From: Bog-756 sp963718405 | GTDB taxonomy: Bacteria > Actinomycetota > Acidimicrobiia > Acidimicrobiales > RAAP-2 | Assembly: GCA_963718405.1 (NCBI GenBank) | Contig: CAVQYZ010000001.1 | Span: 930,001 to 994,000 of the forward strand | DNA: 64,000 nucleotides | Direction: 5' to 3' | Part shown: one piece after another, positions 1 to 8,605 of the stretch | How the letters are laid out: each line of letters begins with the position of its first letter | Numbering within the stretch: the first letter of the stretch is position 1 | The notes under the pieces: generated by a model | Database searches by the model: none | What the model saw: only the letters and a program-made list of their open reading frames with translations | Told to the model about the DNA's origin: nothing | Translations under genes and position numbers: made by a program

Positions 1-225
1 GCGGTTCTCCATCATGAGGAACACCACGTGCTCGACGGCACCCAGGTCCGAGCCCGCCGGGGCCACCCCTGCCGAGCGGGCCACGGTGGTGGAAGATGGC
101 GAGGCCGATCCCTGGCCGCAAGCAGCGGCCAGCACTCCCACGCCCGATGCCGCCCCGGCGGCCAGGAGCTGGCGACGGGTGAGGCCCCTCGGACGGTCGG
201 TGTTGTCGGACTGGTCCTCGCGCAT
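1..225 (-). CDS. Phospholipase C / acid phosphatase-type phosphoesterase, 5' part only
   Basis: The gene runs off the left edge of the window; only its first 75 codons are present. Residues 1-37 look like a Tat-exported lipoprotein signal: twin arginine at 17-18 (TRRQLLAAG), a short hydrophobic stretch and a lipobox ending AAAC at Cys36. After a Ser/Thr-rich linker, residues 64-75 read VEHVVFLMMENR. This is the usual opening of the phosphoesterase family (PF04185, bacterial phospholipase C and AcpA-type phosphatases), where the Glu-Asn of MMENR belongs to the metal/active site. The start is the ATG at 223-225. Known for the family: secreted enzymes that cleave phosphodiester or phosphomonoester bonds outside the membrane. 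The substrate cannot be judged from this fragment. Confidence 0.8.
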   Translation of the reverse strand, partial: MREDQSDNTDRPRGLTRRQLLAAGAASGVGVLAAACGQGSASPSSTTVARSAGVAPAGSDLGAVEHVVFLMMENR

Positions 226-426
226 GGGTTTGCTCCGGGGTCGGTGGGTCGGCCCAAAGGTACTCAACCCGGGCCGCCCGGTGCAGGACGTTTGGCCCCT
301 TCTCCATGAACGCTTTGACCACCTGGTCTGATTCCCGTGGCCCGGCCCACGATGTCGGGCATGGGACGGAGCGATCAACTACGGTCGCCCGCGGACTCCG
401 ATGACAGAACAACGGGATGGAGCAGC

Positions 427-2283
427 ATGATCTCGCGACGAGCGTTCATAAAGGGTGGTGGTGCCACCGTCATCGGCGGCTTGGCCGGTGCCGCGCTCAG
501 CTCGTGCACCGGCCAAGGAGCTGCGGTCGAGCTGTCCGAGATCGACCCGGTGGTCGCGGCCACCGACAACGTCCAGTTCCGTCCGGGCGGAGCCGGACCC
601 CTGTACTGGAGCACCTACGGCTACGAATACCTCAACAACGTCCTGATACCGGAGGACGTGTGGAAGGCCGACGTCGACTGGGTGGCCGACACGTTCCGCG
701 ACTACGGCTACACCATGGTGTGCACCGACGGTTGGATCGACGACACCCAACACATCACCCCGCACGGTTACATCGTCAGCCAGGCTGACAACTGGGAGCA
801 CGACTGGGCCTGGTGGGTCAACTACCTGAAGGGAAAAGGCCTCCAGCTCGGTGTCTATTACAACCCCCTGTGGGCCACCAAGTCGGCGGTCACCAATCCC
901 GACGTGACCGTTGTCGGCCGACCCGACATCAAGGTGGGCGACATCGTCAACCCCGGCGACAACTTCGACGGGGGCGGCCGCCTGCAGTGGGTAGATGCCA
1001 CCCGTGACGGGGCCGAGGAGTACGTGAAGGGGTATGTCTCGTACTTCCGGGAGCTGGGCGTGGTCTTTCTCCGCATGGACTTTCTGGCCTGGTACGAGGT
1101 GGGGTTCGACCAGAGCGAGGGCACGGTGGGGACGGCCCACGGCCGGGACTCCTATCTGCAGGCGTTGGCCTGGATGCGAGAAGCGGCGGGGGACATGCAG
1201 CTGAGTCTGGTGATGCCCAATCTGTTCGACCACGGGGCCGGGGAACGACGCTTCGGTGACCTCGTGCGCATCGACAACGACGCCAGCTTCGGTACCTGGA
1301 TCAACCTGAGCGAGGGGCCCCAGGGGTGGCAGCCCATCTGGTCCCAGTGGAACAACCCCTTCTTGGGGTTCACCGGATTTTCGGACGTGTCGGGACGGGG
1401 ACAGTTGATCCTCGACGGTGACCCCCTGCTCATCAGTTCGTTCGCCAACGACGACGAACGACAGTCGGCCGTCAATCTGTTCATCATGGCCGGAGCCCCG
1501 ATCGCCATCTGCGACCGACAGGACACCATCGGGGACAGTGCGGCCATCTTCCAGAACCGTGAGGTCCTGGCTCTTCGCCAGGCCGGTCTGGTGGGGAAGC
1601 CCGTGTACCACAACACCCACGACTTCTTCTACGACACCTCCAGTCGCGATCCGGAACGGTGGATCGGTCAACTGCCCGACGGCAGCTGGGTGGTAGGTCT
1701 GTTCAACCGCGGCAACGGACCAGGTCCGTCGACCAGGTCGATCGAGTTCGCATCGGAACTGGGGCTGGCGGGTCCGGCTGCGGTACGTGACCTGTGGGCC
1801 CACCGTGATCTCGGGTCCATGACGGCCTGGACGGTGGACCTCCAACCCCACCAGTCGTCGCTGGTCAAGATCACCCCGTCCGGGCCCGCCCGTTATGCCG
1901 CCGAGGTCGGCGCCTGGTCGGGGAGTGCCCGGTTCGAGAACACCTTTGCCGGCCACCAGGGCCTGGGCTACGTCACTGGCCTGGATACGCCAGAGAGCAG
2001 TGTGTCGGTAGCGGTGTCGGTAGCCCAGGCCGGCCGGTACACGCTGTCCTGCCGGGTGGCCAACGCCACCGGGGGCTCGTCCAGCCTGAATGTGTACGCC
2101 ACCGACCCCGGAAACGGAAAGCAGTTCGGTTCGGCTCGGCTGATCGTGTCCAGCACCCCGGCATGGACCACGTGGCAGACCGTCCCGCTGCCGATGGACC
2201 TCGGAGCCGGCGTCAACCTGATCACCATGGCCACCGGAGAGGGAAGCGTCAACGTCGATTATCTGGAGCTGCCCAACAACTGA
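427..2283 (+). CDS. Tat-exported alpha-galactosidase-like glycoside hydrolase with C-terminal carbohydrate-binding module
   Basis: 618 aa. I chose the ATG at 427 because it is followed directly by a Tat-type signal (SRRAFIKGGG, residues 3-12) and a lipobox-like LSSC at Cys27; GGAG lies just upstream. Residues about 55-400 resemble a TIM-barrel glycosidase of the GH27/GH31/GH36 clan. Visible pieces are DGWIDDTQH, GLQLGVYYNPLW and FLRMDFLAWYE, where Asp218 is a candidate nucleophile, and RIDNDASFG with Asp283/Asp285 as candidate acids. A beta-sandwich follows. Residues about 489-618 look like a CBM6/CBM35-type module (AEVGAWSGSARFEN near its start, VNVDYLELP at its end). Inferred role: hydrolysis of galactosides or related glycans at the cell surface. 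The precise GH family is not certain. Confidence 0.72.
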   Translation: MISRRAFIKGGGATVIGGLAGAALSSCTGQGAAVELSEIDPVVAATDNVQFRPGGAGPLYWSTYGYEYLNNVLIPEDVWKADVDWVADTFRDYGYTMVCTDGWIDDTQHITPHGYIVSQADNWEHDWAWWVNYLKGKGLQLGVYYNPLWATKSAVTNPDVTVVGRPDIKVGDIVNPGDNFDGGGRLQWVDATRDGAEEYVKGYVSYFRELGVVFLRMDFLAWYEVGFDQSEGTVGTAHGRDSYLQALAWMREAAGDMQLSLVMPNLFDHGAGERRFGDLVRIDNDASFGTWINLSEGPQGWQPIWSQWNNPFLGFTGFSDVSGRGQLILDGDPLLISSFANDDERQSAVNLFIMAGAPIAICDRQDTIGDSAAIFQNREVLALRQAGLVGKPVYHNTHDFFYDTSSRDPERWIGQLPDGSWVVGLFNRGNGPGPSTRSIEFASELGLAGPAAVRDLWAHRDLGSMTAWTVDLQPHQSSLVKITPSGPARYAAEVGAWSGSARFENTFAGHQGLGYVTGLDTPESSVSVAVSVAQAGRYTLSCRVANATGGSSSLNVYATDPGNGKQFGSARLIVSSTPAWTTWQTVPLPMDLGAGVNLITMATGEGSVNVDYLELPNN

Positions 2284-2453
2284 GATTCAGCGCCGGGCCG
2301 TTCCCTCCGGACCGATAATGCTCTGTCACCGGGCTCGTCCCCAGGGGTGCCCCCGGTCACGGGTCGAAGGTACCTAGAGTGTGGAGGCCATCGCTGGGGG
2401 ACGTCGGATCGTTGCGGCCGGCACAGCGGTGGGGGGAGGGAGGATCAACGCCT

Positions 2454-3965
2454 ATGAGCGGGAGGCACTGCGGTATCCCCGAGGGTCGCCCGGCGCGTTC
2501 GCCGGGCCGTGTCGTCCGGCACCGCCGAGCGTGGGTCCGGAACCTGGTCGTGGTGGCGGTGGTGATGGGTGCGGCTGCCTGCGGAGGGGCGTCAAGTGCC
2601 GGCTCCACCTCCACCACCTCGGGGAGCCAGCCGGCAGCTGGGTCACAGCCGTCGCCGGTCGACACGGCCAGCACCTCGAGCCGGGGTGTAACCAAGAGCA
2701 CCATCAACGTGGTGTTCCCTGTGGTGGCACTCAACTCGCTGGCCGGCCAGGAGGGGTTCGCCGCCGACGCCGAGTTCGGCGAACAGACCAAGGCCATCGA
2801 GCTCTTCGTCAAACAGATCAACCAGACCGGCGGGATCAACGGACGGACCATCAACCCCATCATCACCTCCTTCGACCCGACCAACGAGACCGAGATGCGG
2901 GCGTTGTGCAAGACCTGGACCGAGGGTTCGCCGGCGGTGTTCGCTGTGTTGGACGGCCTGGGTGACTGGACCGGCGACGACCAGCTCTGTATCACCCAGG
3001 AGGGCCATACCCCCTTCATCGGTGCATGGTCCACGGTCACCAACTGGACCAACGAAGGTTCGCCCTACCTGTGGTGGACCGGTCCGGACCAGGCCACCAT
3101 CCTCCAGGCCGTGGTCAACTGGGGACTCAGTGCCCACCTGCTAGGGGGGACGGTCAAGGTGGGGGTCATCGCCGGCGACCGCGCTTCGGATGAGCTGGCC
3201 CTCAACCAGTACCTCCTGCCTGACCTGCGCAACGCCGGCATCACCCCGGTGGTCAAGACCATCGACTCGGACCCCGACGACACCGCCACCACCGACGCCC
3301 AGGCCCCCCTGGTGGTCCAGCAACTCCGCAGCGCCGGGGTCACCTCGGTCATTCCGCTCGTTCCCTTCAACGCCTTCTATCCGGTGCTCCAGGCCGAGAC
3401 CCAGCAGCAGTGGTATCCCAAACTGCTCCTCAGCGACTACGAGGGGAGCATCGAGTCGTCACTCGGTCTGCTCCCGGTGCCCTACGCCAAGGCCCTCAAC
3501 GGTCAGGAGGGGGTGACCACGGAGACGCTCGGTGGGATCGACAGCCCCCGTCCACAGAGCCAGGGTGGCTACGACCCCGGGCTGCGCACGTGCTGGAATC
3601 TCTGGCACCGGGTCTATCCCCAGGTGCCTCCGGGGAACATGAACGACGTACTCGAGGAGCAGGGTCCCATCGCCGGTTGGTGCCAGACCATCGCCCTCTT
3701 CGCCACCGCTGCGAAGAACGCCGGGCCTGATCTCAACCGGAGGACCTTCGTCACAGCCATGTCCAAGATCACCGATTTCCCCGGCACCTGGTCCACGGTG
3801 CTGTCCTACGGTCCCGACAAGCGGTACGGCCCCACCGAGTACCAGGTGGTGAAGTTACGGGTCAACTCACCGGCCTCGCCGCTGTGCAAGACCACGGTGG
3901 GAAAGCCCCCGCCTGGCACCTGCTGGGTCAGCGTCCGACCCTTCGTCCCCCTGCCCACCGGCTGA
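2454..3965 (+). CDS. Branched-chain amino acid-type ABC transporter substrate-binding lipoprotein
   Basis: 503 aa. The ATG at 2454 follows a good ribosome-binding site (GGGAGG) and gives a positively charged start, a hydrophobic segment (residues 28-42) and a lipobox MGAAAC with Cys43; a longer reading frame upstream lacks these. A Ser/Thr-rich linker (about 46-75) is followed by a Periplasmic-binding-protein type 1 fold as in LivK/Peripla_BP_6: INVVFPVVALNSLAG, AIELFVKQINQTGGINGR, and a central LIPLVPFNAFYPVLQ-type region. No transporter permease or ATPase lies next to it, so it may be an orphan receptor or serve a distant system. The ligand is unknown. Confidence 0.78.
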   Translation: MSGRHCGIPEGRPARSPGRVVRHRRAWVRNLVVVAVVMGAAACGGASSAGSTSTTSGSQPAAGSQPSPVDTASTSSRGVTKSTINVVFPVVALNSLAGQEGFAADAEFGEQTKAIELFVKQINQTGGINGRTINPIITSFDPTNETEMRALCKTWTEGSPAVFAVLDGLGDWTGDDQLCITQEGHTPFIGAWSTVTNWTNEGSPYLWWTGPDQATILQAVVNWGLSAHLLGGTVKVGVIAGDRASDELALNQYLLPDLRNAGITPVVKTIDSDPDDTATTDAQAPLVVQQLRSAGVTSVIPLVPFNAFYPVLQAETQQQWYPKLLLSDYEGSIESSLGLLPVPYAKALNGQEGVTTETLGGIDSPRPQSQGGYDPGLRTCWNLWHRVYPQVPPGNMNDVLEEQGPIAGWCQTIALFATAAKNAGPDLNRRTFVTAMSKITDFPGTWSTVLSYGPDKRYGPTEYQVVKLRVNSPASPLCKTTVGKPPPGTCWVSVRPFVPLPTG

Positions 3966-3998
3966 GCGGTTCCGGGCGGGAGGGGTTGGGAAAGCCGA

Positions 3999-4841
3999 TC
4001 AGCCGTCGTAGAACCCGAGGGGATGGAGCCCGGCCAGGGTCTGCTCCCTCGGCGTGCGGGCCCGCCTTCGGGCATCCTCGGAGAGGTGGTTGGCCAGGGC
4101 GGTGGGGCGGATCCGTTGGGCCAGGTCCCGACGCCCGTAGTGGCACTGGATGAACATCCGTCCCGGATCCCCGGGCCCGGGTGGCATCCTCCGGTGCCAG
4201 AGGTCCGAGACGAACAGGGCCACGTCGCCGGCCCGGGCCAGGACGGGCACGACACCGTGCCCGTTCCAGGTGAGGTGGTCGTCGTCGGCGTGGCGGAAGG
4301 GTGGTGGCTGACCCGAGGTGTGGCTGGCGGGGATGACCCCGGTCGGGCCGGCCTCGATGGGGCAGTCCCACAGGTAGAGATGGCTGGCCACGGCGAACAC
4401 GGGATACGGGATGCGGGTGTCCCACGGAATCTCGGGATCACGGGGGATGTGTGGACCACCGTCGATGTGCCAGAACCTTCCGAGGTGGTCGTTGTTGCCC
4501 GGTGGCTGCCACCAGGCGGTATTGGCGATGATGTGGCAGTCCTCACCGAGGAGTGGTTCGACGGCCTCGAGGATGCGTGGGTGGCCGATGGCCCTCTGGA
4601 CCGGGCCACTCCGGTTGAGCATCTCGTAGCGGAACGGCGCCGCCTCCTCGGGCGTGTCTCCGCGTTGGTCGGGCGGGAACTCGCCGAAGACCCGCTCGAC
4701 GTCGTGACAGAGCTCGGCTACCTCCTCGGGGGTGAAGACGCCCTGGAGTACGGCATAACCGTCTGATTGGAGGGCGGCGGCCGAGTCGCGGCCCGGGCCG
4801 GAACGGATGGTCAGATAGCCAGCGGCGGACCGGGTGAGCAC
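3999..4841 (-). CDS. Phytanoyl-CoA dioxygenase (PhyH) family protein
   Basis: About 280 aa from a GTG at 4839-4841; the frame stays open to 5030, but the upstream part is Arg/Pro-rich and unlike the family. The body fits Fe(II)/2-oxoglutarate dioxygenases of the PhyH family: an N-terminal DGYAVLQGVFTPEEV, an HxD metal motif in WHIDGG, a distal His in DLWHRRMPPG, and an Arg further on (GRMFIQCHYGRRD) that would hold 2-oxoglutarate. The known chemistry is hydroxylation of a small molecule using O2 and 2-oxoglutarate in the cytoplasm; the substrate is unknown. It is divergent from the GntR gene, with a hairpin and a promoter between them. Confidence 0.8.
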   Translation of the reverse strand: MLTRSAAGYLTIRSGPGRDSAAALQSDGYAVLQGVFTPEEVAELCHDVERVFGEFPPDQRGDTPEEAAPFRYEMLNRSGPVQRAIGHPRILEAVEPLLGEDCHIIANTAWWQPPGNNDHLGRFWHIDGGPHIPRDPEIPWDTRIPYPVFAVASHLYLWDCPIEAGPTGVIPASHTSGQPPPFRHADDDHLTWNGHGVVPVLARAGDVALFVSDLWHRRMPPGPGDPGRMFIQCHYGRRDLAQRIRPTALANHLSEDARRRARTPREQTLAGLHPLGFYDG

Positions 4842-4935
4842 TCTGCGATTCTGCCGTCTCCCCACCGCCACGACAACGCCAGCGGCCGCGGCCGGTCGTG
4901 GTGCCGCCGATCGGGGGCCGGTTTGCGAAGAACAT

Positions 4936-4965
4936 CGCCTGACCTGCGGGAAAACAGGCCAGGCG
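4936..4965. repeat. Hairpin with CGGGAAAA loop (copy 1)
   Basis: CGCCTGACCTG at 4936-4946 pairs with CAGGCCAGGCG at 4955-4965, with one A-C mismatch and an 8-base loop CGGGAAAA. A second hairpin at 12581-12614 has the identical loop and the same loop-proximal CCTG/CAGG stem. This copy lies between the divergent dioxygenase and GntR genes. Confidence 0.6.
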
Positions 4966-4998
4966 ACACGGTCATGGTAGCGCCCGGGCCCAGGGGCC

Positions 4999-5045
4999 TT
5001 GACAAGCTGTCTCGATAGGTACATATTCACCTAGGTCCCTAGTTA
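4999..5045 (+). promoter_or_regulatory. Promoter and likely GntR operator of the regulator-ABC operon
   Basis: TTGACA at 4999-5004 is followed after 17 bases by CATATT at 5022-5027, a near-consensus housekeeping promoter. Just downstream is an AT-rich stretch with the palindrome ACCTAGGT (5029-5036) and a second CCCTAG (5038-5043). Autoregulation by the YtrA-type GntR protein encoded at 5058 would fit. The operator is inferred, not matched to a known site. Confidence 0.55.
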
Positions 5046-5057
5046 AAGTGAGGATGC

Positions 5058-5450
5058 ATGATCGAGTTCCATCTCGACTCCCGTTCCGGCGTCTCGCCGT
5101 ACCTGCAGATCGTCCATCAGGTCCGGCACGCCCTCCGCCTCGGACTGCTCGGCGAGGGGGACCAGCTCCCCACGGTCAAAGACGTCGTGGCCAGCTTGGC
5201 CATCAACCCCAATACCGTGCTCAAGGCGTACAAGGAACTGGAGCACGCCGGAATCGTGGCGGCACGACCGGGGGTGGGCACCTTCGTGACCGCCACCCTG
5301 AGCGACGCCTCGCTCGCTTCGCACGGACCGCTCCGTCAGGAGCTGCGGCGTTGGTTCGCCAAAGCCCGGCGTGCCGGGCTGGACGACGAGAGTATCGAAG
5401 CGCTCTACAAGGAGTGCCTTCGGGCCTCCTCCGCGGAGGCCATAGCATGA
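5058..5450 (+). CDS. GntR-family transcriptional regulator, YtrA type
   Basis: 130 aa, which is the short length typical of the YtrA subfamily (a winged helix-turn-helix plus a short dimerisation tail). The N-terminal part carries the GntR signature: SGVSPYLQIVHQVRHAL, then GDQLPTVKDVVASLAINPNT and VLKAYKELEHAGIVAARPG. The ATG at 5058 has AAGTGAGGA just upstream. It overlaps the next gene by 4 bases (ATGA), so it is the first gene of a regulator-ATPase-permease operon. YtrA members usually repress their own ABC transporter operon and respond to envelope-active compounds; that role is inferred here. Confidence 0.88.
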   Translation: MIEFHLDSRSGVSPYLQIVHQVRHALRLGLLGEGDQLPTVKDVVASLAINPNTVLKAYKELEHAGIVAARPGVGTFVTATLSDASLASHGPLRQELRRWFAKARRAGLDDESIEALYKECLRASSAEAIA

Positions 5451-6344
5451 GCGCGGTCCTCGAGGCTCGAGGCCTGGGCAAGCAGTACGGGCGGAAGTGG
5501 GCCCTCTCCGACTGCACCATCGTCATCCCCGAAGGGCACGTCGTCGGACTGGTCGGCCCCAACGGCGCCGGGAAGTCCACGTTGTTGAACCTGGCGGTCG
5601 GACTACTGGCCCCTACCGCGGGCACCATCTCGGTCCTCGGCCAACAGCCGGGCAGTACTCCCGAGCACCTGGGCCGGGTGGGCTTCGTGGCCCAGGACAC
5701 CCCGACCTATGGCGGACTCTCGATCGCTGACCACCTCCACTTCGGGGCGTGGATGAACCCCACGCTGGGATGCCGACCTGGCCGAGCGCCGTATCGGACA
5801 GCTGGGTCTGGATCCGAGACAGAAGGCGGGCAAGCTCTCCGGCGGCCAGCGGGCCCAGCTGGCTCTGACCCTGGCGCTGGCCAAGCGACCGAACCTCCTG
5901 ATCCTCGATGAGCCGGTGGCCAGTCTGGATCCGCTGGCCCGTCGCGAGTTCCTCCAGCAGCTGATGGCGGCGGTGGTCGAGCACGAGCTGAGTGTCGTGC
6001 TCTCCTCGCACCTGGTGGCCGATCTCGAACGGGTCTGCGACTACTTGGTCGTGTTGGTCTCGTCGCGGGTGCTGGTGGCCGATGGGGTCGATGACCTACT
6101 GGCCGGCCACCGCCGGCTCATCGGGCCACGTCGAGATCCGGACAGCCTCCCGGGCAACCAAGAGGTGATCGAGGAGAGTCACACCGACAAGCAGAGCACG
6201 CTGCTGGTCCGCACCGACGAGCCGGTCCTCGATCCGGCCTGGATGGTCGAAAAGGTGGGGCTCGAGGATCTGGTGCTGGCGTACATGGGACGGGCCGACG
6301 GCGACCGCGCCGATCGTCGTTCGGGGATCAGGGTGGTCCAATGA
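5447..6344 (+). CDS. ABC transporter ATP-binding protein, frameshifted
   Basis: ATPase of an exporter-type ABC system. Walker A GPNGAGKS is at residues 37-44, the Q-loop lies in VGFVAQDTPTYGGLS, the signature is LSGGQRAQLALTLALAKRP and Walker B is LLILDEPVASLDP, followed by the H-loop in SSHLV. The protein signal leaves the first frame at about 5760 (after GAWMNP) and continues one frame over as RWDADLAERR and onward to the stop at 6342-6344. One extra base at this point, or two missing, would explain it. Because every later motif is intact, I treat this as a sequencing indel more than a dead gene. It overlaps the permease gene by 4 bases. Confidence 0.8.
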
Positions 6345-7423
6345 TCCGCTTCACACTGCGGCAGTTCCGGACCCAGGGGGTAGTGGCCGTCGGTGCCCTC
6401 ACCATCGTGGCCATCGTGGCGCTGATCACCGGTCTCCACCTCGTTCACCTGTACGACACCACCGTCGGCGACTGCGCCAGGTACGACGACTGCTCTACTG
6501 CCAGCAGCACCTTCCTCCTCAACGACCTGCCCCTTCTCGGGATGTTGGCCAACGACCTGCGTTCTGGTGGTGCCCGGTCTGATCGGGATCTTCTGGGGCG
6601 CCCCACTGGTGGCCCGCGAGCTCGAAGTGGGGACCTTCCGGCTGGCCTGGACCCAGAGCGTGACCCGGACCCGTTGGCTGGCCGTAAGCTCGGCGTGGTC
6701 GGTCTGGCCAGCATGGCCACTGCCGGGCTGCTGAGCTTGATGGTCACCTGGTGGTCGAGCCCGATCGACCGGGTGAACCTGAACGTGTTCTCCAACTTCG
6801 ACCAGCGCGACATCGCCCCCATCGGCTATGCCGCCTTCGCCTTCGCCCTGGGCACTACGGCCGGGGTGCTGATCCGTCGCACCGTTCCGGCCATGGCCGC
6901 CACCCTGGTGGGCTTCGTGACCACCCAGCTACTGGTGTACCACTTTGCGTCTGCCGTGGATCATCTCCCCATGGCAACGGACCTACCCGCTGGCGTTGGG
7001 CTCTACGGTGTCCGGCTACGGCCAAATCAACCAGGGTCAACCCAACCTGTTCGCCGGTTCGCCGGACATCTCGAACGCCTGGATCTTCTCGACCAGTATC
7101 GTCGACAAGGCCGGGCAGGCTCTCACCGGTGGCTATCTCCAGCGTGTCTGTCCACTGCTCGGTTCGAACCTCGGTGGTTCCGCTCCTCCTGCAGCCAACT
7201 CCAACGGTGGTGGCGCCGTCGTAGTGGGCCCTGCGCCCGCGGAGCCATGGCGGTGCTGAAGAACTGCGTGGTCAAGGTGGGGGCCACCTACCACGAAGTG
7301 GTCACGTACCAACCCCCTGGGCACTATTGGCCCCTGCAGTGGATCGTGCTCGGGATCTACCTGGCTGCAGCCCTGGCCCTGGCTGGCCTTTCGTACGGGT
7401 GGGTCCGACGCCGGAGGGCGTGA
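6341..7423 (+). CDS. ABC-2-type transporter permease, multiple compensating frameshifts
   Basis: Membrane partner of the preceding ATPase. The start (IRFTLRQFRTQGVVAVGAL, first membrane helix) and the end (WPLQWIVLGIYLAAALALAG, last helix) share one frame, but the middle does not. About 6560-6686 reads correctly one frame over, giving LIGIFWGAPLVARELEVGTF and RLAWTQSVTRTRWLAV, a stretch typical of actinobacterial permeases of this kind. The signal then returns to the first frame. A second excursion covers about 6955-7245 (SGYGQINQGQPNLFAG, SNAWIFSTSIVDKAG). At least four indels are therefore needed to read a whole protein of about 360 aa. Transported substrate unknown; regulation by the GntR protein is likely. 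Confidence 0.7.
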   Translation: MIRFTLRQFRTQGVVAVGALTIVAIVALITGLHLVHLYDTTVGDCARYDDCSTASSTFLLNDLPLLGMLANDLRSGGARSDRDLLGRPTGGPRARSGDLPAGLDPERDPDPLAGRKLGVVGLASMATAGLLSLMVTWWSSPIDRVNLNVFSNFDQRDIAPIGYAAFAFALGTTAGVLIRRTVPAMAATLVGFVTTQLLVYHFASAVDHLPMATDLPAGVGLYGVRLRPNQPGSTQPVRRFAGHLERLDLLDQYRRQGRAGSHRWLSPACLSTARFEPRWFRSSCSQLQRWWRRRSGPCARGAMAVLKNCVVKVGATYHEVVTYQPPGHYWPLQWIVLGIYLAAALALAGLSYGWVRRRRA

Positions 7424-7440
7424 GACACAGGGCTGGCTCC

Positions 7441-8598
7441 CTAAGGCCCCAGGCCGTCGAGGGCCTGACGGAGATCGGCGACCAGGTCGTCCGCGCTCTC
7501 CAGACCGACGCTCAACCGCACCAGGTCTGCCGGCACCGCGCTGGTGGAGCTGGACAAGCTGGCGTGGGTCATGCGACTCGGGTTTTCGATCAGGCTCTCG
7601 ACGGCGCCGAGGCTCTCGGCCAAGGTGAAGATCCGGGTCTGTTGGCAGACGTTCAGAGCAGCCGACTCCCCTCCGCGAAGGGTGAAGCTCACCATGCCTC
7701 CGTACGCCCTCATCTGCCGGCGCGCCGTCTCGTGGCCGTCATGGCCGGGGAGCGACGGATGCAGCACCGTGGCCACGGCCGGGTGCGCAACCAACATCGC
7801 CACCACGGCCAGAGCATTGCTGCAGTGGCGCTCCATGCGAATCGACAGCGTTTTGATTCCCCGTTGCACGAGGAAGCAGTCGAAGGGGCCCGGAACAGCC
7901 CCGGCGGCGTTCTGGAGAAACCCGATGCGATCGGCGAGCTCAGAGTCGTTGGTGGCCACAAATCCTCCGACCACATCAGAGTGCCCACCGAGGTACTTGG
8001 TGGTCGAATGGACCACGATGTCGGCACCGAGGCTGAGGGGTTGCTGAAGCCACGGGGTGGCAAAGGTATTGTCCACGACCACCAGGGCCCCCTGGCGGTG
8101 CGCCACTTCGGCCACGGCCCGGATGTCGACGATGCGCAGTCGCGGGTTGGTCGGTGTCTCGACCCACACCATGCGGGTGTTGGGCCTCATCACATCGCCC
8201 AGATAGTCAAGATCCGCTGTCTCGACCTCCAAGCCTGCCGGAGCCAAAACCTGGGTGGCCAGGCGAAAGGTTCCGCCGTACATGTCGGAGGGCAGTACGA
8301 GGTGGTCACCCGGATGCAGGAGGCGCATGACGGCGTCCTCGGCCGCCATGCCGCTGGCAAAGGCAAATCCGAACGTGGCGCCTTCGAGCACGGCGAGGTT
8401 GGCTTCGAGGCTGGCCCGGGTGGGATTGCCGGTTCGGGCGTAGTCGAAGGCGCGGTACTCGCCGACGGCGTCCTGTCGGAAGGTCGAGGACACATTGATC
8501 GGGGTGTTGACGGCGCCGGAGTCACCATCGGGCCCGGTGCCTCCGTGGATGGCACGCGTCTCGAAGCCCAGGTCGGTCAGGTCGAGGGGTTCGTCCAT
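7441..8598 (-). CDS. metB: Cystathionine gamma-synthase/lyase-type PLP enzyme
   Basis: 385 aa, from the ATG at 8596-8598 (MDEPLDLTDLGFETRAIHGG). It has the features of the Cys/Met metabolism PLP family (PF01053): the tyrosine-containing YARTGNPTRASLE, ASGMAAEDAVMRLL, the substrate-side region VETPTNPRLRIVDI, the cofactor-binding DNTFATPWLQQPL and the PLP lysine in HSTTKYLGGHSD. It lies 7 bases downstream of the cystathionine beta-synthase-like gene on the same strand, so the two probably form a transsulfuration unit. Synthase and lyase members cannot be separated by eye; the pairing with a beta-synthase favours conversion of cystathionine to cysteine. Confidence 0.87.
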   Translation of the reverse strand: MDEPLDLTDLGFETRAIHGGTGPDGDSGAVNTPINVSSTFRQDAVGEYRAFDYARTGNPTRASLEANLAVLEGATFGFAFASGMAAEDAVMRLLHPGDHLVLPSDMYGGTFRLATQVLAPAGLEVETADLDYLGDVMRPNTRMVWVETPTNPRLRIVDIRAVAEVAHRQGALVVVDNTFATPWLQQPLSLGADIVVHSTTKYLGGHSDVVGGFVATNDSELADRIGFLQNAAGAVPGPFDCFLVQRGIKTLSIRMERHCSNALAVVAMLVAHPAVATVLHPSLPGHDGHETARRQMRAYGGMVSFTLRGGESAALNVCQQTRIFTLAESLGAVESLIENPSRMTHASLSSSTSAVPADLVRLSVGLESADDLVADLRQALDGLGP

Positions 8599-8605
8599 AT
8601 CGATC

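Noticed and set aside
379..1956. 525-codon open frame on the minus strand
   Set aside because: It lies opposite the glycoside hydrolase gene, is rich in Gly/Val/Asp/Arg as expected of an antisense frame in GC-rich DNA, and has no recognisable domain.
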